This document shows positions 11,072 through 18,309 of a DNA stretch of 64,000 nucleotides, one piece after another. The stretch spans positions 502,825 to 566,824 of the forward strand of contig NZ_FXAP01000001.1 in NCBI RefSeq assembly GCF_900177615.1, in the 5' to 3' direction. How positions within the stretch are numbered: position 1 is the first letter of the stretch; every line of letters begins with the position of its first letter. This DNA is from Plantibacter flavus. Its GTDB lineage: Bacteria > Actinomycetota > Actinomycetes > Actinomycetales > Microbacteriaceae. The translations under genes were made by a program, and so were the position numbers. A model generated the notes under the pieces. The model searched no databases. It saw nothing but the letters and a program-made list of their open reading frames with translations, and was not told the DNA's origin.

Positions 11072-12067
11072 ATGATCGAGCGCGCTCCGGACTCCGACCT
11101 CCTCGACGGCTTCCTCGACGCCACGAGGGCCGCCGCTGCCGCCGTCGCGGGTCTTGTCGGAGGCGGTGACGGCATGCGCATCGACGGGGTCGCCGTCGAT
11201 GCGCTCCGCAGGGCGCTCGAATCGCTCCCGGTCGACGGGCGCGTCGTCGTGGGGGAGGGCGAGAAGGATCAGGCGCCCATGCTGTTCGTCGGGGAGCGTT
11301 TCGGCACGGGTGCCGGGCCGGCGATCGACCTCGCCGTCGACCCCGTCGACGGCACGAAGCTCGCGGCCACGGGCAAGCCGGACTCCGTCGCCGTGATCGC
11401 CATCGCCCCGCGCGGTGCGATGTTCGACATCGGCCCGGCGTACTACCTCGAGAAGCTCGTCGCCGCCGGTGGGGGACGCGAGTTGTCGCTGGCCGACCCG
11501 ATCGCGGTGACCCTCGACCGGCTCGCTGCCCGGCTTGGGCGGCCGGTCGAACAGCTGCGGGTCGCGGTCCAGGACCGTCCTCGGAACGCGGCGACCGCCC
11601 AGGCCGTGACCGCCGCCGGTGCCGAGCTCGTGAGCTTCATGGACGGCGACGTCGCCCTGTCCCTGCGGGCCGCGGCCGCCGACGGCGACCTCGATCTGCT
11701 CCTCGGCGTGGGCGGAGCCCCCGAGGGCATCCTCACGGCTGCCGCGGTCCGGGCCCTCGGCGGCTGGATGACGGCGCGCTTCGCACCGCAGTCGCCGGAG
11801 GAACGTGCGCGGCTCGTCGATGCCGGGACGGATCTCGACCGCGAGGTCCCGCTCGACGAACTCTGCCGCGATGACGCCTGGCTGCTGCTCAGCGCCGTCA
11901 CGTCGACCGCGCTCGCCGCCGGAGCCGAACTCGCCGGGGTGCGTCTGGAGGACGACGGTTCAGCCATCGTCGAGTCCGTCGTCGTCGGTCCCGGGAGCCC
12001 GCTGACGAGGTCACGGAAGTGCCTCGATCGAGACGCACCCACCGGCCTTCCCAGCCCGGTTCGATAG
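11072..12067 (+). CDS. Class II fructose-1,6-bisphosphatase paralogue (GlpX-like)
   Basis: A 331-residue GlpX-family protein. It keeps the metal-binding motifs VVVGEGEKDQAPML and AVDPVDGTK and the GVGGAPEGILTAAA stretch, so it should be a metal-dependent sugar bisphosphatase. It is clearly more diverged than the gene that follows it: Ala- and Asp-rich, with a different C-terminus ending in LTRSRKCLDRDAPTGLPSPVR-like sequence. It could be a second FBPase with different control or a sedoheptulose-bisphosphatase-type activity. The gap to the second copy is only about 60 bp. Confidence 0.85.
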   Translation: MIERAPDSDLLDGFLDATRAAAAAVAGLVGGGDGMRIDGVAVDALRRALESLPVDGRVVVGEGEKDQAPMLFVGERFGTGAGPAIDLAVDPVDGTKLAATGKPDSVAVIAIAPRGAMFDIGPAYYLEKLVAAGGGRELSLADPIAVTLDRLAARLGRPVEQLRVAVQDRPRNAATAQAVTAAGAELVSFMDGDVALSLRAAAADGDLDLLLGVGGAPEGILTAAAVRALGGWMTARFAPQSPEERARLVDAGTDLDREVPLDELCRDDAWLLLSAVTSTALAAGAELAGVRLEDDGSAIVESVVVGPGSPLTRSRKCLDRDAPTGLPSPVR

Positions 12068-12129
12068 GCTGAAACCCTCATCCACCGAAGCGTCGTGTCC
12101 CACGAGGCGAGCGATCCATGGAGGATCCA

Positions 12130-13116
12130 GTGACCCAGCCTGAAACCGGCTCCCACTATCTGCAGCCCGACCGCAACCTCGCCATGGAGCTCGTGAGAGC
12201 GACGGAGGCCGCCGCGATCCGGGCGGCGCCGTTCATCGGGCGAGGCGACAAGAACGCCGCCGACGGTGCGGCGGTCGACGCCATGCGCGCCTTCCTCGGC
12301 ACCGTCAACTTCGACGGCGTGGTCGTCATCGGCGAGGGCGAGAAGGACGAAGCGCCCATGCTGTTCAACGGCGAGCACGTCGGCAACGGCCGCGGTCCGT
12401 CCTGCGACATCGCCGTCGACCCGATCGACGGCACGAGCCTCACCGCCGCCGGCCGCCAGAACGCCCTCTCCGTCATCGCCGTGTCCGACCGCGGCAGCAT
12501 GTTCGACCCGTCCGCGGTGTTCTACATGGACAAGATCGTCACCGGCGCCGACGGCATCGGTGTCGTCGACATCAGCCAGTCCATCGGCGACAACATCCGC
12601 GAGCTCGCGAAGGCCAAGGGCAAGCAGCCCGAGGACATCCGCGTCGCCGTCCTCGACCGACCGCGCCACGCGCAGCTCATCGAGGAGATCCGCGCGGCCG
12701 GTGCCGGGACGCGGCTGCTGCTCGACGGCGACGTCGCGGGTGGCATCAACGCCGCGCGCTACGACTCGCGGATCGACATGTGCGTCGGCATCGGCGGTAC
12801 GCCTGAGGGCATCATCACCGCGTGCGCGGTGAAGGCGCTCGGAGGCCTCATCCAGGGCAAGCTCATGCCGAAGGACGACGCCGAGCGCGAGCGTGCGCTC
12901 GCGGCCGGTCACGACCTCGACCGCGTCCTCGGCGCGAACGACCTCGTCCGTGGCGACAACACGTACTTCGTCGCGACGGGCGTCACCCACGGTGAACTCG
13001 TCGACGGCGTGCAGCGCAAGGGTCCGATCATCCGCACCGAGAGCCTCGTGCTGCGGTCGCGGTCCGGCACCATCCGCCGTGTCGAGGCAGACCACCTCGC
13101 TGCGAAGTGGCTGTAG
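12130..13116 (+). CDS. glpX: Class II fructose-1,6-bisphosphatase
   Basis: The canonical actinobacterial GlpX, which dephosphorylates fructose-1,6-bisphosphate in gluconeogenesis. It shows VVIGEGEKDEAPML, AVDPIDGTSLTAAGRQNA and GIGGTPEGIITACA, the last holding the glycines and glutamate around the metal-phosphate site. I prefer the GTG at 12130 because GGAGG lies five bases before it; an in-frame ATG at 12118 would overlap that site. It is the second of two tandem GlpX genes and ends before a hairpin shared with rmuC. Confidence 0.95.
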   Translation: MTQPETGSHYLQPDRNLAMELVRATEAAAIRAAPFIGRGDKNAADGAAVDAMRAFLGTVNFDGVVVIGEGEKDEAPMLFNGEHVGNGRGPSCDIAVDPIDGTSLTAAGRQNALSVIAVSDRGSMFDPSAVFYMDKIVTGADGIGVVDISQSIGDNIRELAKAKGKQPEDIRVAVLDRPRHAQLIEEIRAAGAGTRLLLDGDVAGGINAARYDSRIDMCVGIGGTPEGIITACAVKALGGLIQGKLMPKDDAERERALAAGHDLDRVLGANDLVRGDNTYFVATGVTHGELVDGVQRKGPIIRTESLVLRSRSGTIRRVEADHLAAKWL

Positions 13117-13134
13117 CCGCTCCTCCAGCAGAGC

Positions 13135-13174
13135 GAAGCGCCCGGTTCCACCTCACGGTGGTGCCGGGCGCTTC
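13135..13174. terminator. Bidirectional terminator-like hairpin
   Basis: An inverted repeat (gaagcgcccgg / ccgggcgcttc, extended by ccacc/ggtgg with two mismatches) with a TCAC loop. It lies between convergent glpX and rmuC and probably ends both transcripts. Confidence 0.75.
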
Positions 13175-13195
13175 GTCGTGCGGTGTTCGTGCCGG

Positions 13196-14575
13196 TCAGT
13201 CCTGGAGCCGGTGGGCGAGTCGCGTCTCGAGCTCGCTCGGCTCGCCATCGGACGGCTCCGGTGAGGGCTGCGCCTCCGGTGCGGTGAGGCGCTTCGGTGA
13301 GGCGTCGCTCTGGCTCACCTGGCCGATGACCGTCGCCTCGTCGAGGGCGTCGAGCTTGCGCGCCGTGACGAGCACGCGGGTCTCGAACGAGGAGGCGAAC
13401 TGGTTGTAGTTGGTGACCGTGCTCTCGATGGACCGGCGCAGGCGGTCGGCGTGGTCCGACAGCGTCGAGAGCCGCTGGTAGAGCTCCTTACCGAGGTCGA
13501 AGAGCCGCTTCGCGTCCTCGGTGAGGACGTCCTGCTGCCAGGTGAACGCGACCGTCTTGAGGACCGCCCACAGGTTGACGGGGGAGGCGAGGGCGACCCG
13601 TTTGCCGAAGGCGTAGTCGAGCAGGCTCGCGTCGGCCTCGAGTGCTGCGGCGAGGAGCGACTCGCTCGGGATGAAGCAGATGACGAACTCCGGGCTCGAC
13701 TCGAGGCCGCGCCAGTAGCCCTTCGCGGCGAGGGCGTCGACGTGCGACCGCACGGCCTTCACGTGCTGCGCGAGGAGGGCGGTGCGTCGTGCGGCCTCCT
13801 CGCCCGTCGCAGTCACCGGGATGGTGCTGGCTTCGAGGTACTGGGCGAACGGCACCTTCGCGTCGACCGCGATCGACTTGCCGCCGGGGAGTCGCACGAC
13901 CATGTCGGGTCGGCCGATGACATTGTCGGACGTGATGCTCGACTGCAGGTCGAAGTCGACGCGCTGCGTGAGACCGGCTGCCTCCACGACGTTCCGGAGT
14001 TGAGTCTCGCCCCAGACGCCGCGGGTGGCGTTGTTCCGGAGCGCCGAGGCGAGCGACTCAGTGGTCGACCGCAGGCGTTCCTCGGACTCCGAAGCCGTCT
14101 TCAGCTGTTGGGCGAGCTCGCCGTGCTGGCGGCTGCGCTGCTGCTCGAGTTCCGCGACCTTCGCCTGCATGTGCTCGAGGCTGTGCTGCACGGGCGCGAG
14201 GGCCTGCAGGACCTGGCTCTCCTCGTGTTCCTGGCGGGATCGTCGTTCGGCGTCGGCGCGGTGGCGCTCGGCGAGCTCGCGATACTGCTCGCGCTGGGCG
14301 TTCAGCTCACGTCCGAGACCGTCGGCCGTGGCGTCGAGTGCGGCGAGTTCGGCGCGCAGCGCGGCACGGAGTTCCGCCTCCCGTGCAGAAGCGTCGGCGA
14401 GGAGTTGCGCCTGCTGGCCGCGGAGGTCGGCGAGTTGGGCGGTGTGCCTGGCCTCGAGCAGCGCCGGGTCGACCGAACCCGCGCCGGTGCGCCGCTGCAG
14501 CAGGAGGATCGCCACGGCTGCGCCGATGACGAGTCCGATGAGGAGGCCGATCCCGAGGGCGAGTGCGCTGTCCAT
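13196..14575 (-). CDS. rmuC: RmuC family DNA recombination protein
   Basis: A 459-residue protein with an N-terminal membrane anchor (residues 5-27, hydrophobic), a long Gln/Glu/Ala/Arg-rich coiled coil (to about residue 190), and the RmuC nuclease-like domain beginning near NNATRGVWGETQLRNVVEAAGL. This domain carries the PD-(D/E)xK-like IAVDAKVPFAQYLEA and the FVICFIPSESLL stretch. RmuC limits inversions between repeated sequences in E. coli; its biochemical activity is not settled. It sits just after the exonuclease gene on the same strand, with a 58-bp gap. Confidence 0.92.
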   Translation of the reverse strand: MDSALALGIGLLIGLVIGAAVAILLLQRRTGAGSVDPALLEARHTAQLADLRGQQAQLLADASAREAELRAALRAELAALDATADGLGRELNAQREQYRELAERHRADAERRSRQEHEESQVLQALAPVQHSLEHMQAKVAELEQQRSRQHGELAQQLKTASESEERLRSTTESLASALRNNATRGVWGETQLRNVVEAAGLTQRVDFDLQSSITSDNVIGRPDMVVRLPGGKSIAVDAKVPFAQYLEASTIPVTATGEEAARRTALLAQHVKAVRSHVDALAAKGYWRGLESSPEFVICFIPSESLLAAALEADASLLDYAFGKRVALASPVNLWAVLKTVAFTWQQDVLTEDAKRLFDLGKELYQRLSTLSDHADRLRRSIESTVTNYNQFASSFETRVLVTARKLDALDEATVIGQVSQSDASPKRLTAPEAQPSPEPSDGEPSELETRLAHRLQD

Positions 14576-14633
14576 GCCCTCAGTGTGTCGGGGGCCGCCG
14601 ACATCGGTCGGAGGCCGCGCGGTGACCGCGGGC

Positions 14634-15215
14634 TCAGGCGGCGACGGCCGTCCCGATCCGGCCGATCTTCACGCTCGTGAGCTGCGCGAGTTCGGCGATC
14701 GAGGATGCGCCGTGGCGGGCGGCGGCGTGGATGATGATGTGCGCGGAGGCCTCGGCGTCGCCGGTGGCGTCGTGGTGCTGGAAGTCGTCGAACCCGGCGG
14801 CGAGAGCCGCCACGGGGAGCCGGTAGGAGTCGAGCTGATACGTCTTGCGGGCGACGTTGAGGCTGCACAGGTAGCTGAGGTCGGGGCAGTCGAGGCCGGT
14901 GGCGGCGCAGCCACCGCGGATGACGCCCATGTCGAAGCCGGCGTTGTGGGCGACGAGGGCGTCACCCTGGGCGAAGTCGAGCAGCGTGTCGAGCTGGTCC
15001 GCCCAGCCCGGCGCCCCGAGGACGTCGGTCGCGACGATCCCGTGGATGCGGGTGTTCCACTCGAGGAACGCGTCGTGTCCGGCAGGGGGCTGGATGAGCC
15101 AGCCCGCGCGGTCGACGACGATCCCGTCGCGGACCCTGACGAGGCCCACGCTGCAGGCGGAGGCGGATGACGAGTTCGCGGTCTCGAAGTCGATGGCGGT
15201 GAAATCCAGTGGCAC
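14634..15215 (-). CDS. DEDDh 3'-5' exonuclease (DnaQ/epsilon-like)
   Basis: A 193-residue exonuclease-fold protein. Motif I is FTAIDFETAN (Asp and Glu), motif II is HNAGFDMG, and motif III is HHDATGDAEA, giving the His and final Asp of the DEDDh set. It could proofread or trim nucleic acids; it is too short to be a full polymerase III epsilon chain and lacks other domains. The start is the GTG at 15215, preceded by GGTGAGGA; longer readings of this frame run antisense into ychF and are not credible. It lies upstream of rmuC on the same strand, a plausible DNA-maintenance pair. Confidence 0.88.
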   Translation of the reverse strand: MPLDFTAIDFETANSSSASACSVGLVRVRDGIVVDRAGWLIQPPAGHDAFLEWNTRIHGIVATDVLGAPGWADQLDTLLDFAQGDALVAHNAGFDMGVIRGGCAATGLDCPDLSYLCSLNVARKTYQLDSYRLPVAALAAGFDDFQHHDATGDAEASAHIIIHAAARHGASSIAELAQLTSVKIGRIGTAVAA

Positions 15216-15347
15216 GTCCTCACCCTCGCACCAGCGTCCGACACCGCTCGGGTGGCACGCCGCATGCCGCTCGATCGACGGTGCCGATCCGAGCCCGGAG
15301 CGGAGGCGCGACCCACGGGGACGCGCGGCCAAGTACGATAGACCCTC

Positions 15348-16421
15348 GTGGCTCTTACTCTCGGCATCGTCGGCCTGCCCAACGTCGGCAAGTCCACCCT
15401 GTTCAACGCGCTCACGCGCAACAACGTGCTCGCAGCGAACTATCCGTTCGCGACGATCGAGCCGAACGTCGGCGTGGTCGAACTGCCCGACGCCCGGCTC
15501 GGCAAGCTCGCGGAGATCTTCGGCAGCGAGCGCATCCTGCCCGCCGCGGTGTCCTTCGTCGACATCGCCGGCATCGTCAAGGGCGCGAGCGAGGGGGAGG
15601 GGCTCGGCAACAAGTTCCTCGCGAACATCCGCGAGGCCGACGCCATCGCGCAGGTCGTCCGCGGCTTCGCCGACCCCGACGTCGTGCACGTCGACGGCGA
15701 CGTGAACCCGGCCTCTGACATGGAGACCATCAACACCGAGCTCATCCTCGCCGACCTCGAGACGCTCGAGAAGGCGATCACCCGGTTCGAGAAGGAGGTC
15801 AAGGGCAAGAAGCTCGACCCCTCCGTCCTCACGGCGGCGAAGGAGGCGCAGGACGCGCTGAACGCCGGCACCCCGCTCTCGGCGACGAAGATCGACCTCG
15901 CGCCCATCAAGGAGCTCGGTCTCCTCACTGCCAAGCCGTTCATCTACGTGTTCAACGTCGACGAGGACGTCCTCCAGGACCAGGCGAAGCTCGACGAGCT
16001 GGCCGCCCTTGTGGCGCCGGCGAAGGCCGTCTTCCTCGATGCCAAGCTCGAGTCGGAGCTCGTCGACCTCGATGAGGACGACGCCCGCGAGATGCTCGAG
16101 TCGACCGGCCAGACCGAGTCCGGCCTCGACCAGCTCGCGCGCATCGGCTTCGCGACGCTCGGCCTGCAGACCTACCTCACGGCGGGTCCGAAGGAGTCGC
16201 GCGCGTGGACGATCCCGCAGGGTGCCAAGGCGCCCCAGGCGGCCGGCGTCATCCACACGGACTTCGAGAAGGGCTTCATCAAGGCCGAGGTCATCTCGTT
16301 CGACGACCTCGTCGAGACCGGCTCCGTCGCCGAGGCCCGCTCCAAGGGCAAGGCCCGCATGGAGGGCAAGGACTACGTCATGCAGGACGGCGACGTCGTG
16401 GAGTTTAGATTCAACGTCTAG
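15348..16421 (+). CDS. ychF: Redox-regulated ATPase YchF
   Basis: A 357-residue universally conserved P-loop protein of the Obg family that prefers ATP to GTP. The N-terminus has the G1 loop GLPNVGKST, then [17 protein letters not shown] (G3 region). The helical insert is followed by the C-terminal TGS domain from about residue 280, ending [11 protein letters not shown]. It associates with ribosomes and is linked to stress responses in other bacteria. It begins with GTG and is divergent from the exonuclease gene. Its stop is followed within six bases by the first of two related palindromes. Confidence 0.97.
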   Translation: MALTLGIVGLPNVGKSTLFNALTRNNVLAANYPFATIEPNVGVVELPDARLGKLAEIFGSERILPAAVSFVDIAGIVKGASEGEGLGNKFLANIREADAIAQVVRGFADPDVVHVDGDVNPASDMETINTELILADLETLEKAITRFEKEVKGKKLDPSVLTAAKEAQDALNAGTPLSATKIDLAPIKELGLLTAKPFIYVFNVDEDVLQDQAKLDELAALVAPAKAVFLDAKLESELVDLDEDDAREMLESTGQTESGLDQLARIGFATLGLQTYLTAGPKESRAWTIPQGAKAPQAAGVIHTDFEKGFIKAEVISFDDLVETGSVAEARSKGKARMEGKDYVMQDGDVVEFRFNV

Positions 16422-16426
16422 TGCGG

Positions 16427-16483
16427 CGAGAGCGCACATTCCGTCGTCTCCCGGCGTCTCAGTCGACGGAATGAGCACTCTCG
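16427..16483. repeat. Long imperfect palindrome, left border of the higBA island
   Basis: Arms of 20 bases, cgagagcgcacattccgtcg and cgacggaatgagcactctcg, pair at 18 of 20 positions around a 17-base loop. It begins six bases after the ychF stop and has no T-tract. It is related to the palindrome at 17583-17639: the left arms agree at 16 of 20 positions and every difference is a transition. It may act as a terminator, but the pair looks like members of a small palindromic repeat family. Confidence 0.75.
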
Positions 16484-16490
16484 GTGATGG

Positions 16491-16829
16491 TTACCGCTTC
16501 CGCCGCTCTTCCGCGATCCACGTGTGATCGGCGATCGCGGCTGAGACAGCTTCGCGATACTGTGCGCCGTCTGCGGTGCGGTACAGATCCCTGCTGAAGA
16601 ACGGCGATTCACTCCGGTAGGGCGCACTGTGGTGGACGCGTCTGGCGAGGTCGGACAGGACATCGTGGTCGCCCGCGAGGTATGCGGTGAGCTCGGAGTC
16701 GTTCAGCCGGATGAGCGCGGAATCGTCGATGAGAGCGCTGTAGCTGTACCTCGCGTCGAGGTAGAGCGAACCCTCCTGCTCGACGAGGAACCACATTCCT
16801 GGTTCATGGTCGACGTAGCGCATGTCCAT
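16491..16829 (-). CDS. Hypothetical protein
   Basis: A 112-residue protein I do not recognise. It is acidic and aromatic in the first half (EPGMWFLVEQEGSLYLDARYSYS is split by several Tyr residues) and basic at the end (EERRKR). A run of small conserved-looking motifs (LIRLNDSELTAYLAG, DLYRTADGAQ) suggests a folded cytoplasmic protein with no membrane segment. The stop codon lies next to the left palindrome, and an 8-bp tandem repeat lies 13 bases upstream of its ATG. It sits beside higBA but points the other way. Confidence 0.6.
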   Translation of the reverse strand: MDMRYVDHEPGMWFLVEQEGSLYLDARYSYSALIDDSALIRLNDSELTAYLAGDHDVLSDLARRVHHSAPYRSESPFFSRDLYRTADGAQYREAVSAAIADHTWIAEERRKR

Positions 16830-16841
16830 GCCTCGATTCTC

Positions 16842-16885
16842 CCGGAGGTCCGGAGGTCCGGAGGTCCGGAGGTCCGGAGGTCCGG
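16842..16885. repeat. 8-bp tandem repeat, about 5.5 copies
   Basis: The unit ccggaggt is repeated five times without error and followed by a partial copy (ccgg). It lies just upstream of the hypothetical gene at 16491-16829, in the place expected for its promoter or leader. An array of this kind can change in copy number by slipped-strand replication. Confidence 0.95.
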
Positions 16886-16937
16886 GGCTTCGGGTAGGGA
16901 CGGACCTACCGTGAACCGGTTCATCGCAAGGAGTATG

Positions 16938-16968
16938 TAACGACTCACGTTATTAACGAGACGCGTTA
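16938..16968 (+). promoter_or_regulatory. Two tandem palindromes, likely HigA operator
   Basis: Two perfect 15-bp inverted repeats, TAACGactcaCGTTA (16938-16952) and TAACGagacgCGTTA (16954-16968), have centres 16 bp apart. They lie 22-52 bases before the higB start and overlap the likely -10 region (TATACC at about 16967). Antitoxins of the HigA type bind palindromes at their own promoter, so these are the natural candidates for autoregulation. No protein-binding data exist here; this is inferred from symmetry and position. Confidence 0.7.
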
Positions 16969-16989
16969 TACCCTGCTACGACGATCAGG

Positions 16990-17262
16990 TTGTTCGGCAA
17001 CAGAGATACCGAGCGATTGTGGCGTCGGGAACGAGTGCGGTCGATCGATCCTCGGATCCATCGGGTTGCGCTCCGGAAGCTTCGCCAGGTGGGTGCCGCG
17101 GAGATGCTCGACGATCTTCGGGTCCCACCGGGCAACCGACTCGAGCCGCTCAAGGGCGATCGTGCCGGGCAGCACAGCATCAGGATCAACGACCAGTGGA
17201 GAATCTGTTTCGTGTGGACGGCCACGGGGCCCGAGGAGGTGGAGATCTTTGACTATCACTGA
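16990..17262 (+). CDS. higB: HigB-type toxin (RelE/ParE superfamily)
   Basis: A 90-residue basic protein matching the HigB family of ribosome-dependent mRNA interferases. The FGNRDTERLW start, the PPGNRLEPLKGDRAGQHSIR middle and the WRICFVW strand followed by the C-terminal EIFDYH are typical. No ATG or GTG is available between the upstream in-frame stop and the conserved region, so TTG at 16990 is the best start. It is followed by its antitoxin with an overlap of 14 bases. The two palindromes upstream probably control the pair. Confidence 0.9.
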   Translation: MFGNRDTERLWRRERVRSIDPRIHRVALRKLRQVGAAEMLDDLRVPPGNRLEPLKGDRAGQHSIRINDQWRICFVWTATGPEEVEIFDYH

Positions 17263-17566
17263 CTCGAGCGGCAAGCTCGCACCGATCCACCCCGGTGAAG
17301 TCCTGATGGAGGACTTCATCGAGGGGTTCGGCATCACGCAGAACAAGCTGGCGGTGTCCATCGGAGTCGCGCCACGTCGCATCAATGAGATCGTCCACGG
17401 CAAGCGGTCCATCACGGCAGACACCGCGCTCCGGCTTGCGAAGTACTTCGGCACCTCGGCGCAGTTCTGGCTCAACCTGCAGATGCGCTACGAGCTCGAC
17501 CTCGCCGAGGATCGGCTTTCGCAGCAAATCGCGGCGATCACACCGTTGAAGCCTGCTGCCGCATAG
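17249..17566 (+). CDS. higA: HigA-type antitoxin (XRE helix-turn-helix)
   Basis: A 105-residue antitoxin with the HigA signature IHPGEVLMEDF at the start, then the XRE helix-turn-helix (ITQNKLAVSIGVAPRRINEIVHGKR) and the TADTALRLAKYFGTSAQFWLNLQ recognition and dimer region. It should neutralise HigB by direct binding and repress the operon. The TTG start at 17249 is preceded by a purine-rich GAGGAGGTGGAG and overlaps the higB end by 14 bases. A longer open frame starting at 17066 lies inside higB and is not credible as the real start. Confidence 0.9.
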   Translation: MTITDSSGKLAPIHPGEVLMEDFIEGFGITQNKLAVSIGVAPRRINEIVHGKRSITADTALRLAKYFGTSAQFWLNLQMRYELDLAEDRLSQQIAAITPLKPAAA

Positions 17567-17582
17567 TGTCACGCTTCCACGC

Positions 17583-17639
17583 CGAGAGTGCGCGTTCTGT
17601 CGGCAGGGTGCGGGTCAGGAGACAGAACGCGCACTCTGG
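17583..17639. repeat. Long palindrome, right border of the higBA island
   Basis: A perfect 17-bp inverted repeat (agagtgcgcgttctgtc at 17585-17601, gacagaacgcgcactct at 17621-17637) around a 19-base loop, 18 bases after the higA stop. It belongs to the same family as the palindrome at 16427-16483. It may double as a terminator for higBA and for the convergent gene. Confidence 0.8.
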
Positions 17640-17656
17640 ATGGCGGCGATCGACCG

Positions 17657-18175
17657 TCACCACCAGCGTCTGGCGCGGGGGACCAAGCCCAATAGGGCTG
17701 CGAGCCCGGCGTACGCGCTGACCACCCCGAGGAAGCCCATGGGGGTGTCGCGGAGCGGCCCGATGATGAGTAGGGCGCCGAGGCCGAGCGCTGCCACACC
17801 GAACCCGGTGCGCCAGCGTCGCCCGGCCTTCGCGGATGGGCGGCGGTCGGGCGGGTCGGTGGGTCGCGGGCGCGCGCGGCGCCGTGCACTCAGCGGCGGT
17901 CCGCCGTCGTCTGGCCCGTCGACGGCACGCCCGAACCCGTCGACCCACGGACCGGCACCGACCTCGGGGCAGCGGCCGTGGACGTTCGTGTCGCGGGTCG
18001 AGGCATCCGCTGGGTGGGCAGGCATGGCTGCGGCGAGATCCACGTCGAACCTGACGGAACCGTCCGGCAGGAGGGCGTCGTAGCCGACGAACCGCAGCGG
18101 CCGTCGGCGCCATCTCGACGTGCCACGGAACGCCGTCGCGCGAACGGCGACGGGACGGTCGGGCGATTCGCGCAT
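17657..18175 (-). CDS. Hypothetical membrane protein
   Basis: A protein of about 172 residues with a soluble, Arg- and Asp-rich N-terminal two thirds and two transmembrane segments at the C-terminus (GFGVAALGLGALLIIGPL and MGFLGVVSAYAGLAALLGL). The middle stretch LRFVGYDALLPDGSVRFDVDLAA is the most protein-like soluble part. I do not recognise the family. The ATG at 18175 is a compromise; an in-frame ATG at 18193 is equally possible and neither has a strong ribosome site. It is divergent from the membrane GGDEF-like gene. Confidence 0.55.
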   Translation of the reverse strand: MRESPDRPVAVRATAFRGTSRWRRRPLRFVGYDALLPDGSVRFDVDLAAAMPAHPADASTRDTNVHGRCPEVGAGPWVDGFGRAVDGPDDGGPPLSARRRARPRPTDPPDRRPSAKAGRRWRTGFGVAALGLGALLIIGPLRDTPMGFLGVVSAYAGLAALLGLVPRARRWW

Positions 18176-18309
18176 GGATCGATGGTGGCACATCGGCTCG
18201 TCGTGGTTCAGCAGCCTGATGCTTCCGACGCCCCTGCCGCCAGCGGGGTGCTGCTCCAGCGGTACGCTCGATGAGGCGCCACCCGAACGGGCGCCTCGGG
18301 AGGCCACGG

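Noticed and set aside
14634-16478. A 614-codon version of the exonuclease frame
   Set aside because: The extra N-terminus is antisense to ychF; a GTG with a good ribosome site at 15215 gives a normal-length enzyme.
17066-17566. Longer HigA starting inside higB
   Set aside because: The extra residues are Arg/Ser-rich shadow of higB; a TTG with a strong ribosome site at 17249 fits the family length.
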